This document shows positions 20,801 to 32,800 of a stretch of DNA of 64,000 nt, in pieces (position 1 is the stretch's first letter; each line of letters begins with the position of its first letter). Position numbers and translations under genes: made by a program. Source of the DNA: Ctenosaura bakeri (taxonomy: Eukaryota > Chordata > Lepidosauria > Squamata > Iguanidae); assembly GCA_948474755.1 (NCBI GenBank), contig CAOLHI010000925.1, positions 62,001 to 126,000 of the forward strand. Direction: 5' to 3'. The notes under the pieces were generated by a model. That model saw only the letters and a list, made by a program, of their open reading frames with translations. It was not told the origin of the DNA and searched no databases.

Positions 20801-23800
20801 CCTTTCAGCAGCATCTATTTCCAATCAATTTCAAGCTCTCTGTCCCTACTAAGTCACTGTTGCTCTGTATCGGTTAAAAATCTGTAAGAAAATAGTGCAG
20901 GAAAATGATGTTCTACTATAAAAGAGGAGAGCACACAGAAAAAGCTTCACTTGAGTGAAGGAAATAGTCTGGAGTTTGTTTCATTGGATCTTTGAAATGA
21001 AGAAACAATAACCTCAGAGTTTATTTCAGAGCCATCAATGTTAGAGACATTGTGTGAAAAACAACAGATGACTGCTAGAGGATTAAGAAAAGAGATTAAC
21101 TGTAAACATGAAGAATATGTCCAAGCAGGATCTTTGGGTTAATGGTTTTGTGCTTCTTTCCCATTTTTAGCATCTAATTTATCTATCTACCTCTCTGTGC
21201 TCCTTAGTAAAGTAGTTCAAATATTTTGATTAAATTGTAAAGGGAGATACTGATGGTATCGGAGTGTGTATGTATATTAGCAATAGTGTGTGTAAATGAG
21301 GTGGCCTGAGTTCAGAAAGGATTTGACATTGAACCAATTGGCAACTCTTCTCTTCCTTGACTGCCACACTGAAGGGTTATTTGGATCCAGACCAAGATCT
21401 GCGTAATGTTTCACCCAACTGACACATGTGTTGTCAAAACACTAAACCAAATATATAGAAATAGATTTGTTTTATGCTGTGTTAGGCCATTGGTCCATTT
21501 AGTTCAGTGCTATCTGCGCTGATTAGCAAAATCAGTGCAGATAAATAGTTCATCTTCCCAGCCATAGCCAGGGATGCCACAGATTCAACCTAGCACTAGC
21601 ACCTTCTGCATTCAACACACATTCTCCTGAGCTTTGGCACCAAGCAAGCATTCAATGCCTATGATCTCCAGACATATTTTAATTCAAAGTTGTCAGATAT
21701 CAGCTGTTAAACACAAACACAAAATGGCTACTGAGAGAAAAAAACAGTTTTTAAACTACAGCAACAGAGTCATAATTTATCAGTGACAAAAGAAATGTGA
21801 GAGTGTCAACAGAATCAATTAATAAGTGACATAACACCAATCACAAGTTATGGAAAGTCTTTAAAACAAGCTGGGTTTGAAAACTAACTCTGTTGTGAAG
21901 ATCTTAGTCCAGTTTTAATATCTTTCTCCTGCTGCTTTTAACCTGATGGCAAAGTTTTGATTTCTATATTCAACAAAAGCTGAAGGATAAACAGAAATGC
22001 ATTTTGAATTCACACATTTGATTGCACCACTGTAAGACTCTTAAAAAACAGCATATAAACCCAGAACTTGGAAAGTTAGTTTTAAAAAGTAATTGTTTGC
22101 AGTTCCAGCTCCCTGACTAGCTAGTTTCTATTATAGTTATACTTTCAAAAGAGTAACTAGAATTGTTACTTTAGGGGGAAAAATGAGAATGCTGAACACC
22201 ATTGCCCTGTTTGTAAAACACACCTAAGAGGTCACAAACCTTCTTACCAACAAAAACAACTTTTAAAACTACAAGTGGATTTATTATCCTTTGTTATGCA
22301 TAATTGTAATATAACTTAGTTATGCATTATTACTGCAAAAGGAATTAATTCAACACAGCACCCCAGGAGTGTTTTGAGAATAGAAAGCAATGAAAACTAA
22401 AGACATCAGCCTACTAAACTGGCTTTCCAAATAGATTCTCATAGAAAACCTCTTAATTTCAATGATAACTGCTTTTTCACATGAACAAGCAGAATGGGAA
22501 CTATAAAAGTAGCATACTAAAAACAGATGATTATTCTATGCAAGATGCAACCATACCTGATTATAATGGGTTTCACAGTATGCCAGCCCCTTCCTCTCAT
22601 AGTGACGGTGGCCTAGGAATGGTTTCTCACACTTTGCACAAACAAAATGCTAGAAAAGAGAAAGAAATACCTGTTAACTTTATTCTTCTGTTATTTCATC
22701 TGAAGGATATATCCCTAAGTGATTTTGAGCATATCATTTGCTTCTTAACACATTATACTGGAGAAAGCTCTTTTGGGATTCTCACTCATTCAAGCCCCAA
22801 AATACAAGCACATCTTTTTCTTCCTTTTAAGTTGTTTTAGCTTATTGATTTATTTGATGGGGCTAGCATCCTGTTAGTCAGTTATGATGTTCTAAGTTAG
22901 GCTCTGTATACTGTAATGGCTTTGTATTCTCATTTCTGATCACTACACCACTGCCACAACTGCAAATGACCCTGAGACCCACCTTAAAAGTTAGCCAGCC
23001 AGCTAGAGTGACAGAATTCTCTTCTGCTGTTCATAAAGAATGTGACCAGCCCTCTCCAACCAGGAGGTGAGCCTGCAAGAAGCAAAAGCAGGGACCCATG
23101 TGGGGACTGGTCACTATTTTTCATTGCAACATCACTTGCTAGTGAGAAGGAGCTGCTCATGTCATCCTGCAGCACCTTGCTTGGTAGTGCCCAGACCACT
23201 GTTGCTCTGGCTGGCTGGCTTTTCAGGGGTCAGATAGGGAAATAAAATGTTGCTACACTATCATGGCCATGTTTTTGATGCAGGGCCTTGACATATGTTT
23301 TTATCCTGTTTAAATTAGTTTATCATATAAATCATATAAATTAGTTCATCATAATCTACAATTGTTTAAATTATGGACAAATAAGTTAACAGATATATAA
23401 ATACTCAAGAGCTGCCACGAAACAAATAAAATCTTATCTTTGATTATGGAAATAACCAAAGCAGGGCTACGAATTTCACTAGTGTTCTAATGGCACAATT
23501 CTATGCTGTAGTATCCGAGAGGTTACAGGAGTGTCCTGAATGTGGCTGCAATGCATTCCCGGCCCGCAGCAGCACTGATTTTACTGTCATTTTTGCCAGA
23601 ACTGCTAGTGTTTTCTCTATCCTCTGGCAATATTTTGGCCACTTACCTCAATATCTTGCCACTTACTCCACCTCCACTCTGCTGAACACCATTATCCTAA
23701 GAAGCACAGAGCAACTGCCTTCTGTTTCTTGAAGGACTCTACAAATAATTGCCAGAGGCCTTGCCCTTTCACTGCTGGAAGACAGAGCACCTTCCAGGAA

Positions 23801-26800
23801 ATGCTCTGGCAACTGTAGTCAGATTACTGCTTTATGACTCTCTCAGTGATGCTTTTACCACTGCTGCATCTGCTTTCACTACCAAAAAGAGCAGGACTGC
23901 ATTATTCTAAACGGTTAAGTGGGAAACTAATATAAAATAATGTGAATTTAATAAATTATAAATAATTGCCACTACAGGATAGGGATTAAAATAATTCAGA
24001 ATGAAATTCAATAAAGTAAAATGAGAACAGTAAAATAATTAACAACACAAAGGAATGGAATTAAACATAAAGGACAAGAAAATGTGTGTACCTCTACATG
24101 CCACTGTTTGCCCATAGCATTCACCACTCGCCCTTCAATTGGCCTCCTGCACGCTCCACAGATGGGCACCCCCATTTTGTCATGGCATGGCAAACAGTAC
24201 AGTTCCCCTTTCAGCTCCCGAGCTTCAGCGGTAAGTTCCTTTCTGTTTGTAAAAGAAAATGTGAAGAGACAGCAGTTGTAATATAGACATATCTTGGTGC
24301 ATATTGTGAAAGATAATGCTTGGATTATTAAGCTGGTATTGTTCTAAATTTAATATATAAAAGTCAAAGTTTGTTTGTCTGTCTCAGGCAAAGACTGGCT
24401 GCCTAAGAAGATTCTATGGAATCCTGGGGTTTGCAGTTTAGGGAGGAGCCTTTAGAATTCTCAGCCAGAGAGCTCTTGGACCTCAGTCAACTGTGTCTGT
24501 CTTGAATAGGCTGGTTGCTATGGAGATGAGGCCTAGCAGCAAGGACGAGGGCAGTGAATTCCCTCAGGAACCCAACTTCTGTATATTAATAATTCTGAAT
24601 ACAGATTGGATTGGGGAATATGGGGAAAAGTTACAGATACTGGACAATGCAGTTTGGGAAATTTTAGACACGGGTTCTCAAATCTTTCTAACAAGTATTA
24701 CCTATGAGAAAATAAAACCCCGGGCAATGCCAGGTATATATGCTAGTTAGATATAAACCAGAATTAATACAGCAGCACAATATTTGTGCTGCTCAACTTA
24801 CTCCTCCTCAACTTACCTCAGAGCCACTGTCGCCCACTCATGGCTATTCTGTGTTTGGTGGCAAGCGGGGGATGGGGAGTGGGTGTGAATCAGAGAAGTA
24901 TCAAGCTATGTCTCCATAGCCATATATGAAATGATATCATCATCCATTGGTATCTGCAGAGGAATCTGGAAGATCTCAGCAGATGATGTAATCATTTCAC
25001 ATCAGGCTAAGGGACACAGCCAGCTGCTTCTCCAGTCTCCTCTCTGCTCTCCACCATTGGGGGAGGCTGCAGTGGTTCTCTGGTAAGTCAGAGTGGTGGT
25101 GAATGGTCAGCTGTAGGTAGTCCTGCATGAAGAACTGCTATGCTATAACCTAGACATACAGGATTCTGTTCCACGTGTGCTTTGACCCTCCATAGGTATA
25201 AGGAAAATGGGCGAAATGGCTTCATTCCTACACATGCTTCACCAGGGAATAATTTCCAGTAAGACTTACATAGTGAGAACTAATTCAGAGGAAATTTACA
25301 CAGGACCAGACTGCGAGCATCTCATTCATTGTTAAATGTTTGACAGGTATGTATTTGGGCTAAGATCTGATTATCAGTCACTCTGAACCAAGAAGGTAAA
25401 ACCTTTAAAAATATTTTTGCTTTTCTCAAAAAATGTTCTTGTTACCCGCAGTTGGCACAATTGAAGTGATCAGGATGATATGGGTCGTTCTTGAAGATGA
25501 GAGGCTGTTCATCAATGATGGCATGGCACTTTTGGCAAATGTATTTACCAAGACCTCTGGCTTTCTCCCGATTATGGCAAGGGCGACAAAGGTGTCTAAG
25601 AGAATAGAAAAATAATGGTAAACACATGCTTACAACAACAACAACAACTAGTAGTAGCAGTAGTAGCAGCAGCAGCAGTAGTAATATTCCTAAAAACCAA
25701 AAATGGCAGCTTTTGCTTCAAGTTTTGTATGTCCAAAAGAAATTAACAATGATCTAAAGGGTAAAACAAATTCCACACTGTGGGAAATAAGTGATTTTCT
25801 GTTGAACAGTTTAGAATTATTTCTCTGTTTGTGTGTTTCTTAAACCCAAGACTTATGAGGAAATGCTATGAAAACCCCTTTGGTGCCGAACTTTGATGTA
25901 AGCCTTGATCTTGTGTGATTTCAAGAGCCAGCATGGTGTAGTGGTCTGAGCACTGGACTATGACCCCAGAGACAAGGGTATTACTTTCTGCTTGGCCATG
26001 GAAACCCAGGCCATTTCTGCATTAGCATGTTATAGTGCTATTATTCTGCTTTCAACATCCTATGGAATCCTGGGGTTTGCAGTTTAAGACGGGGCCAACA
26101 TCCATAGGATGTTGAAAGTGGAATAATAGCACTATAACAGGCTAGTGCAGAAATGGCCCCACTGTGATCATGGGTGTGTCACACACACTCTCACCACCAG
26201 AAAATCCCATGAAAGGTTTGTCTTAGGGTCACCATAAGTCAGAGAATGACTTGAAGGTGAACAACAATAACAAATTTACTGAACGGTAACAAAGTATAGA
26301 CCTGAAAATTATCTAATCCTACAATCTGCAGTAAACCATGATCTAGCACCCTGAACAGACTAACACACATCATAGTCTTGGGGTGTTATGTTGCCACTAA
26401 CTCTATGTTTGTAAAAACGTAGAGTTATGTTCCTCCTCCTTCCACTCCCCCATCCTCTCCTCTCCCCTCCCCACCTCCTGCTTACATGAGGGAGGGAATG
26501 TGTGTGCAGCCAGGCCCAGCCACCCCGCCAGTACAGGTACTTTGGAGAGATTATGATATTCACAGTTTTTCCACTTTTACAAGAGCCCTGAACCCCTCAC
26601 CTCTGCGAAAGTGGAGGGCCAACTGTACCCTTCAATGGAAGTGGGGGATTGTAGACAGTGAGGTCAGAACAAAATTACATGCAGAAAGTACCAATAGTGA
26701 TAATTACATTAGGAACACTTGCCAGTCAGAAAACTGGAAGGAAACAAAGCTAAAAGAAAAACAAACATCTACCTGCCAGCATTCTTCACGAATCCAATGT

Positions 26801-29800
26801 CAGCCAGTACCTGTTGGCAAATATCACAGCAGAAGCATTCTGGATGCCAACTGTTGTTCATAGCTTTAATCACGCGACCAATAATGAACTCTCCTGCAAA
26901 TCAACAACATATTAGGATTTTTAAAAGTGGGTTCATCTTAAATGTTAAAATTCAGGAGAAAATATCTGTGTTCTTTGCTGAGTAAAGGATCAGAATGTCA
27001 ACATTATTTTTCTGTTGCTCTCTGCAGTTGTGATACTTAACTCTGATGGCCATGTCTAGACCATTAGTTGAGTATGTTGCTCACTGGAGATGGGATATCC
27101 AATTTTCATACAAAGAGCAGAGGTTAAAAATCTGTGTACGATGCTTCTTACACTATGAGAAGGAAGCTTTTAATATGAAAATGCAAATATTGTGAAAGAA
27201 CACATTCCCTTTCCTGCTGCAAATATCTGCAGTACACTTGGAAGATGGATTATCTGTGAACAGAGGGAGCACCTTTTCCTTCCACAGCTCACAGGGCCAG
27301 CACTACTATTAAGAAGAGGGAGGTTGATTTTGGGTGTGATTAAAGGAAAACACATTTTATGCTATTTAATTTGTTGTTTATGTTTTTATTGTTAAATATG
27401 TGGGCAGATGTTTATGGGATTCCCTGATTTATTTGCCAAAAGAATTTGGCTGACATTGGGTTTTGTATACCAATTTGGGTATGCAAAAGGCGCCATTCAC
27501 TCTGCCTCAAGGCATTCTATTGCTTTACCTGTGCTCTGCTTTCTTCTCAGGACAGCTTGCAAGAGTAGATCATAAAATATTTTCGCCTTGTGCTGACAGC
27601 AGATAGGAAAGAAAGTTCACATGGGTGTGTAACTGCTTAACCAAATCATGACTAATACGATCAAATGTTTCTGACCTATTTTGGTCTTCTCAAACTAGAG
27701 GTACAGTTACTGATAAACTTATGGCCACCCAGGTACATGAATACATAGAAAGAAAATTCCTAGTTAATTCTGTTTAGAGAATTATTGATAGAACTTGTAA
27801 TTTCATCCTATTGATGTGCTACTGCAGGAATTTCCCTGGTTGCTTCCAGAAAGAGCATGCCTGTGCTTGACAAATGGAATATTTGTTTTCTCTTTCTAAT
27901 TTGACACAATCCTTTTGCCCGAGGGCACAGCAAGAGGGGAGACAGACATTCTGATCTGGTGTCTGGAGATTAGGATTTTTATCTGGCAACTCTCACTTCG
28001 TTTTTAAGTGACAAAAACTTAAAAGATTTAAAGTATGTGCTTTGCGCAACGGACAGTCCCGATTTTGCATGACAAAAGGATGAGCCTTAATTGTTGTAGT
28101 AAACTACAGAAGACCATCAGGCACTAAAAACACACAAAATACTAGAGCATTGACTTTGAAATAACCCATTTGTCTTGTATCAACAGGATGTGAGACCAAA
28201 AAGTGTTTAAAATGCCATGATAACATTACTACCTGTCTGTGAATATAATGTGACATATTGCCATTGTGCTAGCATAGTCCTGCTTTATATCTTATGTTAA
28301 AAACAGCACATTGTAATATTCCTCTTCTTCCACAAAACATGCCAAAAATAATGTTCATAGAACATTTTTCTAAAACTTACCACACTGATGACAGCAAGGG
28401 GCAAAAAGCATCTGAAAGTCATGTTCACAGTACTTCCTTCCTTCAAACTGAAAAATAGAAATACATACCACAGTATTAGAGGAGTATAGAGCACAGTGTT
28501 TAGATTTCACATATAAAATGGATGGGGGTAATCTGAATTGTAAAAAAGGATCCAATCTAATTTTTGGGTAAAGAAAACTTTATTTGTGTAGCATGTGTAA
28601 TAACAAAACAATATTGTTATGTTACAGGGAATGGCCTTTTGTAGAAATCTCTACAGTTAGAAGGAAATCATGTAAGGTGGCTGCATTCTGATGAGACAAT
28701 AAAAATCTAGGCACAGATCAGCTGGTCTTAATGTTTGCTTTGCTGAATCCAGGTTATGAACACCTGTTTTGTCACTGACAACAGGAAGCATTTTCTGCTT
28801 ACTCATCTATTTCGCTTGGTCTTCTATATTTCCTGAAGGCAAGCTACAGGAAATACACATGTAAAGACAGGAATGAGCCTGCCAGAAATCTATGTAAAAG
28901 GGCACACAAAGCCTTCTTCCAAATACAGATTCCCACCTTAGAGTATGACTGTCAAGTGCATTGTTTTCAAGTGTGTGTGAAATAAACTAGGTACCACTGA
29001 GCCATTCTTAAAACAATGACAGCCTTTAATCTTACACAGATATACTCAGAAGCCCCACACACTGCTCAAAGACACTAAATAGTTAAATGTACATAGTACA
29101 GTCCACTCTCCATATTTGTGAGAGTTAAGGGCACAGAAAAGTAGAAAAATCATGAATAGGACTTTAAAAGCCCTTTCCATTCTTAGGATTAACCAGCCCT
29201 GGCAATGGCTGATCCAACTCCTGATCCCCCCTAATCCCCCTCCCCCTTCTCTACCATCTCTTGTCCTCTAGCACATCTCCTCTGCTTTCTCTTATTTCCC
29301 ATTCCATGATCCACATCTAAGCCTCTTCCCATCTTTCCCCCTTTCTTGTTCTCCAGCAGTACCTTCTCTACTTTCTCTTACTTGCCACGCTCCATGATCC
29401 ACATCTAAACCTTTCTCCATCTTTTCCCTTTCTCCTCTTCCAGCAGCACCTTCTCCACCTTCTCTTCACTCCACTATCCACATCTAACCTCTTTCCATCT
29501 TTTCCTCTTTCTCATAATCCAAAAGCACAAGCCTCGCCTCCCATCTTTTCCCTTGTTTCGTCCTCAAATAACACCTCTTCTGCCTTCTCTTACCCTGTTG
29601 AAATTCAGTGTCAGTGTTCCCCCACACCCAAGAAGGGAGACTGGCAAGAGAGAGGAAGTATAGGGTCAGCATGCCAACCCACCTTCCTCTACTTTTCCTG
29701 ACCTAGTTTGGACCCTGAGTGCCCATTCTTCCCACCATGCCTCAGTCCCCTTTGCACAGACACACACATATTTTGGTATTTGTAATTTTTCCACTTTTGT

Positions 29801-32800
29801 GAAGATCCTATGCCCCCAACACTTATGAATGTGGAGAGCCAACTGTAATCCTGACCATCAACTTCAGATTTAAAAAAAAAGTGTACTTTTGCTGAAATAG
29901 CATCTGAAGGCTTTCTAAATGCATTCAGATATTCTGATGGGTCATAATGGAACTATATACACATCACCAATATCGGAAGATAAGAGGGATTGGCAATGAG
30001 GTGGACCAAAATGACATCCAATATGTATGTCCCTGATCATATTTCAAGAGGGCCACCTCCCTTATTACAATGCATGAAGACTTATATTTCCAAGAGAAAT
30101 GGAGGGAAAAATTGCAAAATAGCTCAGCAGCCACTGATATTATGTAATGCTCAAGCAGAAGGAAAAAGGAATTTTAAAAAATTGTATGTAGGGGAATAGA
30201 GTGATGCACATATCAAGAGACTTCTATGGCCTCACAGATGTTCCCAACTATATACGATTCTGTGCCTGGATACCTGTAGCATGATGTGACAAAAGACTTA
30301 TTAAAAAATATTCCTCCCAGCTATTATGACATAGAGATCTTAGTGATTCCCAGTATCTCTTATAATTACATTTTAGTTTTTCTGGTTCATTATGCTTGAT
30401 TTTCTGGCCAAGTGTACATTCATCTTCCTGATCAACCAGCAAACACTTCAAAGACCTGAAACAAATGCATACTTTGAAGGGACGTTTATTTGACACTGAC
30501 ACATGTCAGTGCTCGGTATTAAAGGCTCCTAAGAAGGAATCTTATCTCAAGTTGCCCTAAGCCAGTTACAAAACTCTACGACTTTTACCAACATGGTGGA
30601 AATTCCCTCCCTCCTTCCAATAGGTCTGTGCGTTAAATAGCTCCCCTAAGTGAGAGAAGTGTCTTGGAAGCTATGTTTCCAGTATATATATATAAAATGA
30701 ATAAACATATTCATAAGAGAAGCACCCACTTGTGACTGAGAGACATGCAGTGCAGTCCTAATAAAAATGCATTGCTGTTGTGTTTCTTCAAGTTGTTTCC
30801 GACTTATAGCAACCCTAAGGCAACCCAATGATAGGGCTTTCTAGGGGTTGAGAATGTGTGACGCACCCAAGGTCACCCAGTGGGTTCCCATGGCTGAGCG
30901 AGGAATTGAACCCCAATCTCCAGAGTTTTCGCCCAATGCTCAAACCACTACATCATGCTGGCTCTCTTAATAAAAATTACTCAGAAAACAAATCTCAGAA
31001 GCAAATCTAATTATGTTAGTGGAATTTAGTAAGAAGACTTAGGCTTGCTGCCTTGTTTTGTCAGAAGTGTAATACAAAATAACTATGGGTTCTCTTATAA
31101 CAGTGGCTGTTTGTTATTTAGACTTGCAGCCAGAGTATGAGCTCCTGAAATTGAAAAACTACTGTTAACGATAAATAGTGTATTATGGCATCCAGGAAGA
31201 ACATTAAATAATGAGAACATTATTTAAATATATAATATTCTAAAGCAGGAAGTGGGAACACTTTTGGCCCTGCAGATGTTGGTGAACTGCCATGACACTC
31301 TGTCATGCAAACTATGGGTAGTGAGAACTGCAATTCAACAACCTGTAGTGGGCCTCAAATCACCCCATTTAATCACAGTGCAGTGTACAGCAACGTGACA
31401 CTTCAGCTTAGTTAGGGAAGATAACACAATGGACTGACAATGGACACGAGCAAAAAGCTTTCAACCCCAATCAGGTTCAAGGCCATTGCCTCATTATTAG
31501 GAGGAAGGAGAGCCAGCCAGAACCTATGGGAAAATGCTGAAAACGTAAACAAATGTCCTGATTTACATATGGGAAATCCAGATTCTAATCCTCACTCAAC
31601 TGTGAAACTCACTAGGTTACCTTGGGCCAGTCCTTTGGTCAGCCTAATCTACTTTACAGGGTCATTGTAAGGATAAGCAGGGAAAAGAAGAGGTACGTAC
31701 ACCATCTTGAGCTTCATGGAAGAATGGTAACATAGAAATGTAACAAACCAACCAACCAGCTTTTATGGCATATACTGTTTAACTTCTCCCTCCAGCCCTG
31801 CCTTCAGTATCATGTTATTACATGCCCTCAGCATCACTGCCATTGCAGAGGTCCTGTAAAAGGCCTTTTAAAAATATGAGCAAAAAGTAAAACAGCTGAG
31901 GAGTTTCAGATTGGGCGTTGTTTAGGTCCTTCTACCTCCATGATTTGCAAACAGTGTTTAAAGGCCCACCTGTGTTTTGATGAAACCAGGCACGCAGGTT
32001 GTTAGGATGCAGCACAATACACAAAAAGCAAGGCCGCTTAAAAGATTATGAGGGGATGGATTCCAGAAAAAAGGCAAGAGACAAATGATTGGCTGGGGCA
32101 GCAACTTAATTGGCAGCAGCTGTTGTAAGCAATTATCTAGGCTTGACAACAGTATCTTTGCATTTCTATATGCCCCATTAAGAATTGACCATAGAGTAAA
32201 TACAGGCACACAAAGAGCATGCACTTTTTTAAAAAGTCAGACTTCCCTTGTAAAATGTAACGTGTCCTGTGCTTTACTGATTGCTAACATCACCTCCGTT
32301 CCAAACTGCAGCTTCCTATCATTTAGCTATGCAGCCCTTCAGGCGGTCTAGGCTATCATAGCCTCCATTTGAACAGCGTAGTTTCTCACTCCCTTAAATC
32401 TTGGAGCAATGTTGGACATCACAGACATCTCTTAATCGTGTGCCAATGTTCCTTTAACTTCCTAGGGTACAACCAGCTAACATAAATTGGCATGTCTTAA
32501 GTGTTGAGTTTCACTGCTGTTCTGGACACTCTGGCACCAACCTTCCTAATTTAAGTAATCTGTTATTAGTGCCTGTCTGTGTACTGCTATATGTTAGGCT
32601 ACAGAAGTGGGGAAGGAAGATGACCACTTCTACTCATATATGCAGAGCCTGGAAAAATTACATTTTCTTGCACTTGTCACGGCTGTTTTCCCTGCTGGTT
32701 GGAGGATTTGGGGGCCTGCAGCTTAAAATGGACTTTTCCCCAAGTGCTGGTTGGGTGAGATATTTGAATAAAGTGCCAGATTTGAACCAAGAAATCTAAA

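Larger units (their letters stand above)
20105..22556 (-). other. LIMS1 intron between LIM4 and LIM5
   Basis: Holds CCTG/CTTT/CT repeats (20395..20455), an old repeat fragment near 20505-20560 and a tRNA-like SINE relic (21470..21645). The rest is unannotated intronic sequence. Confidence 0.6.
25596..26772 (-). other. LIMS1 intron within LIM2
   Basis: Holds a CAA/TAG/CAG trinucleotide block, a SINE split by a MITE and a Tigger-like right end (about 26530..26625). Confidence 0.6.

Noticed and set aside
25925..25990. tRNA gene
   Set aside because: tRNA-like promoter boxes belong to a SINE head; no complete cloverleaf.
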